From Balneolaceae bacterium (lineage in GTDB: Bacteria; Bacteroidota; Rhodothermia; Balneolales; Balneolaceae): a DNA stretch of 64,000 nt. Positions 48,940 to 61,486 of the stretch are shown piece by piece. Each line of letters opens with the position of its first letter. Position 1 is the first letter of the stretch. The stretch spans positions 186,001 through 250,000 of the forward strand of contig JAXHMM010000003.1 in NCBI GenBank assembly GCA_034521445.1, in the 5' to 3' direction. A program made the position numbers and the translations under genes. The notes under the pieces are model-generated. The model saw nothing but the letters and a program-made list of their open reading frames with translations. It ran no database searches and was not told the origin of the DNA.

Positions 48940-49198
48940 GGCGGTGGGTGAGGTATGGTCGGTTTGCAGATGTGTTCGGGCCGTTTCCGGCTGTTCGGGT
49001 GCGTCCCTTTGCGGGCGGCTGCCAATATACGAATCGTTGGGGTGCTGATAAATGTTGTGCGGCGGCAAAGGTGACGCCCTCCTTCAGGTACGTAAAGATT
49101 TTGTTCTCCCTCGTGATCGCGACGGGACCCATGTCTGGAGCGGACGCCGGCGCCTATTCCCCATTTTGATAAGCCCTCATTTGTCCTATTTTTGACCT

Positions 49199-50254
49199 AT
49201 GTCTTTGCTGATTTTTTACCTTGCTCTGGCCATCGGCGTCTCCTTCCTCTGTTCCATACTGGAGGCCGTGCTGCTTTCGGTGAGCCATTCCTATATCGCC
49301 GTGCTGGAGCGCAAGGGCAACAGGGCCGGCGAGCTGCTGCGCACCTACAAGCAGGACATTGATCGGCCGCTGTCGGCCATCCTGAGTCTTAACACCATTG
49401 CCCACACGGTGGGGGCGGCCGGCGTGGGCGCCCAGGCGCAGCTTGTTTTCGGGGAGACCTATGTGGCGGTCACCTCCGCCGTGCTCACCTTCCTGATCCT
49501 GGTGCTTTCGGAAATCATTCCAAAAACCGTGGGCGCCACCTACTGGCGCAGCCTGGCCCCTGTCTCGGTCTACACCTTGCGCGGACTGATGATCCTGCTC
49601 TATCCTTTTGTGGTGCTTTCCCAGGTTATTACGCGCCTGCTCGCCAGCGAGGAGAACATACCCAGCTTCAGCCGTGAGGAGTTCGGGGCCCTGGCCGAAC
49701 TGGGCGTGGAGGAAGGCATCTTCGAGGAGGAAGAGTCGCGCATCTTTAAAAACCTGATACGCTTCAGCTCCCTGCGGGTGAAGGACATCATGACCCCGCG
49801 CACCGTGGTGGTGGGATTCCAGGAAAGCGGCACCCTGGAGCACATCGACGCTAACATCGAGGAGCTTACCTTTTCCCGGCTCCTGCTTTATGGGGAGGAG
49901 CGCGACGAGGTCACCGGCTACGTGCTCAAGAACGACCTGCTCCTGCTGCTGGCCCGCGACCAGACCGACCGCCGTCTGAAGGAGATTCGCCGGGATATTC
50001 TCATCGTGCCGGAGATCATGGCACTGAAGGACCTGTTCGAGGAGCTGATGGCCAAACAGGAGCATATCGCGGTGGCGGTGGACGAGTATGGCGGCCTCGC
50101 AGGCGTGGTGACGATGGAGGACCTGGTGGAGACGCTGCTGGGCATGGAGATTATCGACGAGGCCGACACCATCGAGGACATGCAGAAGATGGCTCGCAAG
50201 AAGTGGGGCGAGCGTGCACGCCGGCTGGGCATCATCGGCGAGAAAGAGAACTGA
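49199..50254 (+). CDS. CNNM/hemolysin-C family transporter (DUF21 plus CBS domains)
   Basis: The 351-residue protein has a DUF21 membrane region with about four helices (residues 1-150, 'EIIPKTVGATYWRSLAPV'). Two CBS domains follow ('MTPRTVVVGFQESGTLEHI' and 'EHIAVAVDEYGGLAGVVTMED'). This is the CorC/CNNM group, implicated in Mg2+ or Co2+ efflux or Na+/Mg2+ exchange. The C-terminal CorC domain of longer homologues is absent. It is divergent to the ABC-F gene and converges with aspartate kinase, 7 nt from its stop. Confidence 0.9.
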   Translation: MSLLIFYLALAIGVSFLCSILEAVLLSVSHSYIAVLERKGNRAGELLRTYKQDIDRPLSAILSLNTIAHTVGAAGVGAQAQLVFGETYVAVTSAVLTFLILVLSEIIPKTVGATYWRSLAPVSVYTLRGLMILLYPFVVLSQVITRLLASEENIPSFSREEFGALAELGVEEGIFEEEESRIFKNLIRFSSLRVKDIMTPRTVVVGFQESGTLEHIDANIEELTFSRLLLYGEERDEVTGYVLKNDLLLLLARDQTDRRLKEIRRDILIVPEIMALKDLFEELMAKQEHIAVAVDEYGGLAGVVTMEDLVETLLGMEIIDEADTIEDMQKMARKKWGERARRLGIIGEKEN

Positions 50255-50261
50255 CAGGCGA

Positions 50262-51512
50262 CTACCCTTCGAACAGCTCCTCGTGCAGACGGCGCACCGC
50301 CTCCACCGTGTGCCCCGCCTCCACCACCAGGTTCAGGTTGCGCTTGGTGCTGCTGTAGGAGAGGGTTTCCAGCTTGATGTCTCCCAGCGCACGTCGCAGG
50401 CGCTCCACAAGCTCCTTCTGGCGCGCAGGATCGCATCCCACCAGCCCTATCACACCTACTCCCCTTCGCAGGCCCGCCTCCCCCAGTTCCTGCAGCTCCT
50501 CGGACAGCCGTTTCAGCTCCGGACCGTCATCCAGGGCGCTCCTCTCCTTGTAGGCCATGGCCTTGACCAGTCCGTCGGAAGTGGTATCTCCGGTGATGCG
50601 GGTCCCGGGTGCCTCCGGCTCGAAGATGTTCTTCACTCGCACGGTCAGGTTGCGGGCGGAGGCCGGTTTCAGGGTGGAGGGGTGCAGCACCTTGGCGCCG
50701 AACCAGGCCAGTTCGGTGGCCTCCCGGAAGCTGAGGGCGGGAATGGGCCGGGCGCCCTCCACCACGCGCGGGTCGCAGGTGTAGACGCCGCTCACGTCGG
50801 TCCAGATCTCTACGGCCTCGCAGGGGAGGGAGGCTCCTATAAGACTGGCGGTGTAGTCGGAGCCCTCGAAGCCCAGGTTAGTGAGATTGCCGTTGGCCGT
50901 CTGCCCGTAGTAGCCGCCCATCACGGGTATGGCCTTGCCCCGCCAGCGCTCCAGCAGTTCGCTTACGGCTGAGCGAATAAATGGCAGATCAGGCGAGGCG
51001 CCGCCGAAACGGTCGTCCGTGCGAATGAGCTCACGGGCATCCACCCACTGCGCCTGCATGCCGGCGGCGCGGGCGCAGGAGGCCAGCAGCCGGGAGGATA
51101 GGCGTTCGCCGATGGAAGCCACCGCGTCACGCGTGCGGTCGTCCAGGCTGCCCGCCTCGCGGATGGCGTCCAGGTGTCCGAGTAGGATTTCGGAGAGGCG
51201 GTCAAGGTGTCCGAGGCAGGCTTCCTGTTCTTTCTCCCGGGAGGAGGACGGGCCGTCGACGGCGTACTCGTCCATAAAACCGGTGATCAGCTTGCGGTGG
51301 CGGGCGTCGATCTCTTCGGCCATATCGCGGGCTTTGACAGGGTCCGTGGCGGCCGACTCGGCCGCGGCGATGAGGCGGCGCGTGGTTCGGGCTGTGGCGG
51401 AGACCACCACCCAGGGGCGCTCATAGCGGGCTGTGATGTCCAGCACCCTCTTCCAGGTATGCTCGTCGCCCATCGAGGTGCCGCCGAACTTGAGTACCGT
51501 GTACTTCGCCAT
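50262..51512 (-). CDS. Aspartate kinase
   Basis: This enzyme phosphorylates aspartate in the first step of lysine, threonine and methionine synthesis. The 416-residue protein has the kinase core with 'VLKFGGTSMGDE' at the N-terminus and 'LTNLGFEGSDYTASLIGASL' near 205. Tandem ACT-like regulatory domains follow (about 270-416, 'GVGVIGLVGCDPARQKE'). It is a monofunctional kinase, without a fused homoserine dehydrogenase. Together with Asd in the window it supplies aspartate semialdehyde. Confidence 0.93.
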   Translation of the reverse strand: MAKYTVLKFGGTSMGDEHTWKRVLDITARYERPWVVVSATARTTRRLIAAAESAATDPVKARDMAEEIDARHRKLITGFMDEYAVDGPSSSREKEQEACLGHLDRLSEILLGHLDAIREAGSLDDRTRDAVASIGERLSSRLLASCARAAGMQAQWVDARELIRTDDRFGGASPDLPFIRSAVSELLERWRGKAIPVMGGYYGQTANGNLTNLGFEGSDYTASLIGASLPCEAVEIWTDVSGVYTCDPRVVEGARPIPALSFREATELAWFGAKVLHPSTLKPASARNLTVRVKNIFEPEAPGTRITGDTTSDGLVKAMAYKERSALDDGPELKRLSEELQELGEAGLRRGVGVIGLVGCDPARQKELVERLRRALGDIKLETLSYSSTKRNLNLVVEAGHTVEAVRRLHEELFEG

Positions 51513-51609
51513 GGGATGCGGTTGCAGAAATTACGTGCCGGTTCCGGCCCAAGATAGCAATCGACCGGCTGAATGTGGAGGGGAAATCAGGGCGGCAGTT
51601 TCCCGCCTG

Positions 51610-52914
51610 TTACCCGCCCGACCGGTAGCGCATGATGCGCCGGTAGATGGGCACGAGCAGCAGGGCCGCCAGCAGAGCGGAGAGGGCCAGGATCCACGAC
51701 TCCCGCACCAGCGAGACGTCCAGCACCCGGTTGAGGGCGCGGGCGACGTTGGTGAGTCCAATGACCAGCGTCACAAACACGATGATTCCGGTGAGGGCGT
51801 TGGCCCAGCCGCCGTTGATGTGCTCCGTGCCCAGCAGTCCGCGGTCGTTGGCCATCAGCAGCAGAAAGATGGCGATGAGGGGAAGGATGATGCCGTTGAG
51901 GGCCTGCGCCAGGATGATGGCGGGTATGGGCTGCACCTGGGAGACCCCGAAGCCCACGCCGCAGAGCAGTACGCCGATCCAGACGGCCCGGAAGCGGGAG
52001 CCGCCTTCGCGCCACAGGCTTTCTGTTGAGGCGGGGCCGCCGGGGCTGGCCTCCGGGGCTGCAGATGTCCCCCAGAGGCTTTGGGCCGTCAGCGCGGCGG
52101 CAAGGGGCGCGGTAAGGGCCGAACTGAGTCCGGCGGCGGCCAGCCCGAGGGCGAAAAAGACCGCCGCCCAGCCGCCCAGGGTACCGGCCAGGGCGCCGGC
52201 TAGTCCCTCGTAGCTGAACGATCCCGCCACCGAACTGCCCACCACCAGCACGGCCATGGAGATGACGCCGCCCAGAATGACGGCAAAGCTGAGGCTGAAG
52301 CGCATCTCCCTGAGGCTCTGCGAGTGCCGGATGTTGGATCCCAGGAAGAGGTTGTAGGGTACCACGGTGGTGCCGATGAGGCCGATGACCAGCAGCTCGG
52401 AGCCCGTCGGCACGGCCGGCACGAAGAGTCCCCCGAGCAGCTCTCCAAGCGGCGGTTGCATGATCAGGGCGGTGGTGAGGAAGCAGATGCCCATCAGTGC
52501 AACCACGCCGCCCAGCATCTTGGCGATCAGGTCGGTGGAGCCGAACCAGAGCAGCAGGAAGGCCGCCAGTCCGATGCCCGCGGTGAGCAGGGCGGGGGAG
52601 ACGTCCAGCACCAGTCCCAGTCCCGCCACGCCGCCCAGGATGTTGCCCGCCTCGTAGGCGGCGCAGCCCAGCACGATCGACCCTCCCACCAGCCAGATGG
52701 CGAAGGTGCCGGCCGGGGTGCCGCGGAAACGCGCGGCAATGGACTCGCCCAGGTTCTGTTCCCCGCTGATGGTGAGACGCGCGCCCGCCTCCTGAAGCAT
52801 CACACAGGCGACGGTGGAGAAGAGCAGGGCCCAGAGCAGGGTAAAGCCGAATCCGGAACCGGCGGAGCCGGCGGCGGTGATGGTGCCGGGTCCGATAAAG
52901 GCGGCCGAAAGCAC
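51610..52914 (-). CDS. NRAMP-family metal transporter with altered motifs
   Basis: The 434-residue, roughly 11-TM protein belongs to the NRAMP group: 'FIGPGTITAAGSAGSGFGF' in TM1, 'LLVIGLIGTTVVPYNLFLGS' in TM6. Classical members have 'DPGN' in TM1 and 'MPHN' in TM6. Here the TM1 Asp and the TM6 Met and His are replaced ('GPGT' and 'VPYN'), so metal preference may differ (Mn/Fe versus Mg or others). The GTG start at 52914 leaves a short N-terminus; no ATG, GTG or TTG is present in the ~66 nt upstream of it in frame before a stop. The ~13 upstream residues ('DRLLNILFWS') read like a normal NRAMP start, so a CTG or ATA start is possible. Confidence 0.85.
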   Translation of the reverse strand: MLSAAFIGPGTITAAGSAGSGFGFTLLWALLFSTVACVMLQEAGARLTISGEQNLGESIAARFRGTPAGTFAIWLVGGSIVLGCAAYEAGNILGGVAGLGLVLDVSPALLTAGIGLAAFLLLWFGSTDLIAKMLGGVVALMGICFLTTALIMQPPLGELLGGLFVPAVPTGSELLVIGLIGTTVVPYNLFLGSNIRHSQSLREMRFSLSFAVILGGVISMAVLVVGSSVAGSFSYEGLAGALAGTLGGWAAVFFALGLAAAGLSSALTAPLAAALTAQSLWGTSAAPEASPGGPASTESLWREGGSRFRAVWIGVLLCGVGFGVSQVQPIPAIILAQALNGIILPLIAIFLLLMANDRGLLGTEHINGGWANALTGIIVFVTLVIGLTNVARALNRVLDVSLVRESWILALSALLAALLLVPIYRRIMRYRSGG

Positions 52915-53044
52915 CGACCAGAAGAGTATGTTGAGCAGGCGGTCTCGGATGGCCGGGGCGTCGTTTGGAGTGTGAGGTTACCGGAATCGGCCGCAATTTA
53001 TCATCTCAGCCCCAACAATCAAATTCTCGGCGTGAAGGGCCGTA

Positions 53045-56878
<3,834 letters not shown>

Positions 56879-56881
56879 GGG

Positions 56882-58786
56882 CTATCCCTCCTGGGATTTC
56901 CTCTCGGTGCCGAATTCGCTTTCAGGATAATCCTGGTCATCCTGCCCCTCCTCTGGGTTGAGATCCTGCATGGCATCCGCTTTCGTAGCGTGTTCGCCGG
57001 GGACGGCCAGGCAGAGCAACAGGTCGCCCACGTCGGCCGCCGGCGTATGGTCCACCGAGTAGGGAATTGCTTCTCCGGTGGTCTTGACGTTGACCAGAGG
57101 CAGCAGACCGGCCGCAAATTTCTCCTCCATCTCCTTGGGAGGAATGGTCTCGGTGATTCCCACTTGTCGGAAATCGGCACCCTCATTCATCAGTTTTGAG
57201 AGGGACTCAAAATTGAGATCCTCGCCGAAGAGGATACGTCCGCTCAGGTTATCCGGGACCTCGCGTTCCTTGCGGTGGGACAGCGAAACGGCGGCCAGCT
57301 GGAAGACCTCCGAAGAGCCGAAGTATTCTGCGAAGCGGATAACGGCCAGCGAATTGACCTCGTCGTTGGGAGTGAGGGCCAACAGCTTGCCGATGCCGTC
57401 CAGGTTGATCTCGTCGAGGGCGTATTCGGCCAGGATGTTGCCGTAATAGGTATTGAGTCCCTCACGATGTGCCTTGTTGATGTTGGTCCAGTTGGAATCG
57501 GTCACCAGCACCTTGAAGCCCTGATCCTGCAGCGCCTTGGCGAGCTCCCGCGCCCAGTTGTGGGCGCCCAGGATAAGGAATCCGCGGGGTACCGGCTTGG
57601 CCACGTCCAGCCATCGGGCAAGGGGAGTGGCTGTAAGCCCGTAGATAGCCACGGTAACAATAATAACGATGAAGACAATGGGCACCAGTTGGCCCGCCTC
57701 GGCATAGCCGCCTTCCACCAGCTGCAGGGCGAAGAGAGAGGAGATGGAGGCCGCTACGACACCCCGCGGTGCCATCCAGCTCAGGAATAATTTTTCACGG
57801 TTATTCAATTGCGAGCCGATGGTGGAGAGGTAGACAGAAAGTGGACGGGTAATGAAGATGAGTACCGCCAGAAAGATCACGATATCCCAGTTCAGGTTGG
57901 CCATCAGGTCGGCAAGTTCCACGCGGGCGGCCAAGAGAATGAAGAGAGCTGAAAGCAGAAGCACGCGAAGGTTCTCCTTGAATTCCGCGATGTGGTGGAT
58001 GCGCGCCGATTTCTGGTTAGCCAGGGCGATACCCATCACGGTGGTGGCCCAGAGGCCGGACTCATGCTGCAGAAAGTCGGAGAGTCCGAACACCAGGAAG
58101 ACTACCATAAGAGTGACGGGATTCTGCAGGAAGTCGGGCAGCATATAGCGCTTCAGTAAAAGGTAGACGATGCCGGCGCCGGCCAGTCCCACGATGGTCC
58201 CGAAAAATACGGTTTTAAAAATGCTGCCGAGGGCCAGGCTGGTGGCCTCCCCCAGTCCGGTGGTAAAAATCACCTCGAAAACCAGCACCGCAAGCAGGGC
58301 GCCTATGGGGTCGATGACGATGCCCTCCCATTTGAGCACCGAACCCACCTGCCCGGTGGGACGCACCTGGCGGAGCAGCGGCAGAATGACCGTGGGACCG
58401 GTGACTACGAGGATGGCACCCAGCAGAACGGCGAGTTCCAGGTCGAAGGGAAAGAGATAATTGGCGGTGATTGAGACAATTACCCAGGTAACCACCACGC
58501 CAATGCTTACCAGTTTGATGACGGCGCCCCCTATATCCCTGAGCTCGGAAAAGCGTAGGCTGAGTCCTCCTTCAAAAAGGATGATGCCTACCGAAATGGA
58601 GACAAAGGGAGCCAGCAGATCGCCCATCAGCACGTCCGGCTGCAGAATACCCAGTACAGGACCGGCCAGTATTCCGGCCAGAAGCAGAAGGAGTATGGCC
58701 GGCAGCTTGGTGCGCCAGGCCAGCCACTGGGCGCCCACCCCGAATACGACAATACTGATAAGTCCCAGTAATACGTGTTCTGTCAT
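56882..58786 (-). CDS. CPA1-type Na+/H+ (cation:proton) antiporter with TrkA-N domain
   Basis: The 634-residue protein has about 12 membrane helices (residues 1-395) with 'GIILFEGGLSLRFSELRDIG' and the ion-binding region 'TGPTVILPLL...WEGIVIDPIGALLAVLV', in which Asp lies in 'IDP' where other family members have an ND motif. It is followed by a TrkA-N/RCK Rossmann domain ('RGFLILGAHNWARELAKALQ', near 400) and a C-terminal extension. It exchanges Na+ or K+ for H+ and may be gated by a nucleotide. The neighbouring divergent gene is nhaA. Confidence 0.9.
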   Translation of the reverse strand: MTEHVLLGLISIVVFGVGAQWLAWRTKLPAILLLLLAGILAGPVLGILQPDVLMGDLLAPFVSISVGIILFEGGLSLRFSELRDIGGAVIKLVSIGVVVTWVIVSITANYLFPFDLELAVLLGAILVVTGPTVILPLLRQVRPTGQVGSVLKWEGIVIDPIGALLAVLVFEVIFTTGLGEATSLALGSIFKTVFFGTIVGLAGAGIVYLLLKRYMLPDFLQNPVTLMVVFLVFGLSDFLQHESGLWATTVMGIALANQKSARIHHIAEFKENLRVLLLSALFILLAARVELADLMANLNWDIVIFLAVLIFITRPLSVYLSTIGSQLNNREKLFLSWMAPRGVVAASISSLFALQLVEGGYAEAGQLVPIVFIVIIVTVAIYGLTATPLARWLDVAKPVPRGFLILGAHNWARELAKALQDQGFKVLVTDSNWTNINKAHREGLNTYYGNILAEYALDEINLDGIGKLLALTPNDEVNSLAVIRFAEYFGSSEVFQLAAVSLSHRKEREVPDNLSGRILFGEDLNFESLSKLMNEGADFRQVGITETIPPKEMEEKFAAGLLPLVNVKTTGEAIPYSVDHTPAADVGDLLLCLAVPGEHATKADAMQDLNPEEGQDDQDYPESEFGTERKSQEG

Positions 58787-59138
58787 CTCAATCTGATTAT
58801 ATGCGCTGCAACTTTATTAGCAGATGATCTAAAATAAGCAAACAGCTGGTAAATCAAAGAGTCCGGCGGGGTCATTTCAGCTTCAGCCCGGTGCTGGTTG
58901 AAAGTAACCAAGCACGCTTTGATTGCGATACGTTCCCGATTCCGGGGATATATCTTTCGCCGGATATCCGGCCTGTAAAAAAAGGTAAGGAGGGGCAAAA
59001 GGTCCACACGACTATTTGCTATGCAATGCCGTATTTACTACACTCAACCTCGAAACCACAGGTGCCGACAGCCCCTCGGCCTGAGTTTTTTTTCACATCA
59101 ACCGCAGCTATTAAATTTCACATATTTTGAGCAGCTTG
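58787..59138 (+). promoter_or_regulatory. nhaA leader with terminator-like hairpin; divergent promoter region
   Basis: This 352-bp gap has no convincing gene. On the plus strand it contains a perfect 14-bp palindrome GCCGGATATCCGGC (58959-58972), a purine-rich GGAGGGG near 58989-58995 and, just before nhaA, a terminator-like element (listed separately). Because the only upstream gene runs the other way, a plus-strand terminator here can only serve a leader or small transcript. That suggests attenuation of nhaA. No known riboswitch consensus could be confirmed by eye. Confidence 0.5.
59043..59093 (+). terminator. Intrinsic terminator-like hairpin just upstream of nhaA
   Basis: GCCGA (59064-59068) pairs with TCGGC (59076-59080) over a 7-nt loop. 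CTCA (59043-59046) can pair with TGAG (59082-59085), or AGG with CCT. A T8 run follows at 59086-59093. The nhaA ATG is 46 nt downstream. The stem is modest but the U-run is strong. Confidence 0.6.
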
Positions 59139-60464
59139 ATGGAACGTATCCAGCAGTTTTTCAGAAGGGACTCCGCCGCGGGCATGATGTTGCTTTTCGC
59201 AACCATCGCCGCCCTCGCCATTGCCAACTCTCCGCTCGGCGACCTCTACCACCATCTGCTGGAGGCGCACATCACACTGGGCGTGGGCGAGCTGGTGATC
59301 GACGAGTCGGTGCACCACTGGATCAACGACGGACTCATGGCCATTTTCTTCCTGCTGATCGGCCTGGAGATCAAAAGGGAGATGAAATACGGGGAGCTTT
59401 CCACCCTTAAGTCGGCCACCCTGCCGGCTGTGGCGGCGTGCGGGGGCGCCCTGGTGCCCGCCCTGATCTTCTGGGGCTTCAACGGCGGCACCCAGTTCAT
59501 GGACGGCTGGGCTATTGCCATCGCCACCGACATCGCCTTTGTGATCGGGGTAGTCGCCCTGCTGGGTTCCCGCGTTCCGATCTGGGCCAAGGTCTTCGTA
59601 ACAGCCGTAGCGGTGGTAGACGATCTCATCGCCGTGGTGGTGATCGCGGGCTTCTATACGGAGACCATTCACATGACGGCCCTCGGCATCGCCGGTGCCT
59701 GCCTGCTGGTGCTGCTGCTGATGAACTGGCGCGGTGTCAACAAGCTGGCCCCCTACCTGGTGGTCGGTTTCGTCATGTGGTGGGCCGTCCTTGAATCGGG
59801 CGTGCACGCCACCATTGCGGGCGTGCTGCTGGGCTTTGTCATTCCGGCCAGTCGGGGCTGGGGCGTGGACCGCCTGCTGGAGTATGCACGTGAAGGATTC
59901 GAGCTCTTCGAACAGGCCTCCAAGGACGATCGTCCGGTTTCGCGAGAGCAGGCCCTGCACCATATGGACGAGACCCTGGAGCAAGCCGAATCACCCCTGC
60001 ACCGGCTGGAGCACAAGCTGCACTTTTCGGTCTACTTCGTGATCATGCCCCTCTTCGCCTTTGCCAACGCCGGCGTGGTCTTCGATCCCGAGGTCATGGG
60101 ACAGGCCTTCAACTCAACCCTCACCTGGGGCATCGTGCTGGGACTCTTTGTCGGCAAGCAGGTGGGCATCTTCAGCTTTACCTGGCTGCTTACCAAGCTC
60201 AATCTCTCGGGCCTGACGCCCGGCAAGGAAACCTGGAAGGTGGTCTACGGGGTTTCCCTGCTGGCCGGCATCGGATTTACCATGTCGCTATTCATCGCCA
60301 ACCTCTCCTTCACCGACTTCAGGCTGCTGGAGTTCTCCAAGGTGGGCATTCTGCTGGGCTCGACGATCAGCGGACTTCTGGGCTACTACTTTCTGAGCCG
60401 CCGTCCCCAGGTCGACGTGGACGAGCAGCAGCTCATGGACGTCCCTGACGAGGAGGTGGCCTAG
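59139..60464 (+). CDS. nhaA: Na+/H+ antiporter NhaA
   Basis: NhaA exports Na+ or Li+ in exchange for protons. The 441-residue protein has the conserved start 'DSAAGMMLLFATIAALAIANSPLG' and the ion-binding aspartates in 'VAVVDDLIAVVVIAG' and 'AIATDIAFVIGVV'. A Gly-rich tail 'GFTMSLFIANLSF' contains the conserved C-terminal motif. About 12 helices are expected. I chose the ATG at 59139 ('MERIQQFFRRDSAAG'); an in-frame TTG at 59127 would add four residues. The stop TAG shares the palindrome CTAG with the stop of the gene on the other strand. Confidence 0.95.
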   Translation: MERIQQFFRRDSAAGMMLLFATIAALAIANSPLGDLYHHLLEAHITLGVGELVIDESVHHWINDGLMAIFFLLIGLEIKREMKYGELSTLKSATLPAVAACGGALVPALIFWGFNGGTQFMDGWAIAIATDIAFVIGVVALLGSRVPIWAKVFVTAVAVVDDLIAVVVIAGFYTETIHMTALGIAGACLLVLLLMNWRGVNKLAPYLVVGFVMWWAVLESGVHATIAGVLLGFVIPASRGWGVDRLLEYAREGFELFEQASKDDRPVSREQALHHMDETLEQAESPLHRLEHKLHFSVYFVIMPLFAFANAGVVFDPEVMGQAFNSTLTWGIVLGLFVGKQVGIFSFTWLLTKLNLSGLTPGKETWKVVYGVSLLAGIGFTMSLFIANLSFTDFRLLEFSKVGILLGSTISGLLGYYFLSRRPQVDVDEQQLMDVPDEEVA

Positions 60465-61486
60465 TTTTGACGCGTGGGCAGTGAAGGGCTCCCCAGTGTG
60501 CCACCCAGGGGTACCCATACCGAATCTTCGCCGGTGGACAGGTTCAGACGCAGCAGACGGTTCATGCCCTCCAGCACGTTCCGGAAGCGCGGGGAGAAAT
60601 CCGACAGCAGCAGTCGAAGTCCCTCCAGGGAGGTGCTCCCCGCCGGTTCCCGTAGCTCCATCTCACCCGACAGTTCCATGCGCACGTGCTCGCTGCGCAG
60701 CCGCATCTGCCGCAGGTTAAGCCTGCCCGAGTCCTCCGCGTAGCTCATTCGCCCATGAAAGGATTGCAGGGGCATGGTCTGTCCCGTGTAGTCGAAACCG
60801 CGTAGAAAAAAGGAGTAGGTGGAAATGAAACGGTCAGGCATACGCCAGGTCAGGTCGTTCAGCTCAAGCTCCAGATCGCCCGCGGACCAGAGTGAGGAGC
60901 TGCCGACGGGGATGTCTCGTCGCAGACGCAGGCTGTCGGCCCGCACCGATCCCCAGTCCATGTAGGGCTCCGACCAGCCGAAACCGCGTCCCCGTGCAAG
61001 CAGCTCCTGCGTTGCGGCCAGTGGACTGTCGCGCAGGATGTTCCGGAGGAGGTCGGCCGGGTTGCCCCGGTAGTCCAGCTCCAGGGTGTCGAAGCTGACC
61101 TCCCGCAGGCGGTAGCGGTCCAGCCAGGAGATGTTCTCCAGGTGAGCCCGCAGGGAGAGCTGGCGGTCCAGCACCGTGGAGGGGTCCCCGAAATACATCC
61201 TCAGGAACATGGGATAGCCCAGGCGGAAGCGCATCAGGGCCCCGCGCTGCAGGTGACGATCGGTAAAGATGTGCAGATCGTGGATGTCGAGCGTGCCGCT
61301 GAATGGGTGGATTTCCACCCCGCTGAACTGTATGCCGGCGTCAGGGTTGGAGTCGGCCACCCAGTTTCGCAGCGTGCGGTCGAGCTCGCGCTCCGCCTCC
61401 CGCGCCGCGTAGAAATGGGAGAGGTAGAGGGCGGCCAAAAGAATCACTGCACCGGCCGCAAGGAGGTATTTCCAGTACCTTTTCAC
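60461..61486 (-). CDS. AsmA-like membrane-anchored hypothetical protein
   Basis: The 341-residue protein has an N-terminal membrane anchor (residues 6-22, 'KYLLAAGAVILLAALYLSHF') and a long repetitive beta-strand region. Segments such as 'EIHPFSGTLDIHDLHIFTDR' and 'QLSLRAHLENISWL' resemble AsmA/DUF748-type periplasmic proteins that help lipid transport or envelope assembly. No catalytic motif is visible. It starts with GTG, overlapping the hisS stop (GTGA), so it is translationally coupled to hisS. The family assignment is tentative. Confidence 0.65.
   Translation of the reverse strand: MKRYWKYLLAAGAVILLAALYLSHFYAAREAERELDRTLRNWVADSNPDAGIQFSGVEIHPFSGTLDIHDLHIFTDRHLQRGALMRFRLGYPMFLRMYFGDPSTVLDRQLSLRAHLENISWLDRYRLREVSFDTLELDYRGNPADLLRNILRDSPLAATQELLARGRGFGWSEPYMDWGSVRADSLRLRRDIPVGSSSLWSAGDLELELNDLTWRMPDRFISTYSFFLRGFDYTGQTMPLQSFHGRMSYAEDSGRLNLRQMRLRSEHVRMELSGEMELREPAGSTSLEGLRLLLSDFSPRFRNVLEGMNRLLRLNLSTGEDSVWVPLGGTLGSPSLPTRQN

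Noticed and set aside
51587-52996. Longer minus-strand frame overlapping the NRAMP gene
   Set aside because: It is Arg/His/Gly-rich with no membrane segments; the NRAMP frame is clearly the coding one.
59021-59410. A 129-codon plus-strand ORF starting in the nhaA leader
   Set aside because: It crosses the terminator hairpin and most of it lies out of frame inside nhaA. The SD-like GGAGGGG is 27 nt from its ATG, too far to be functional.
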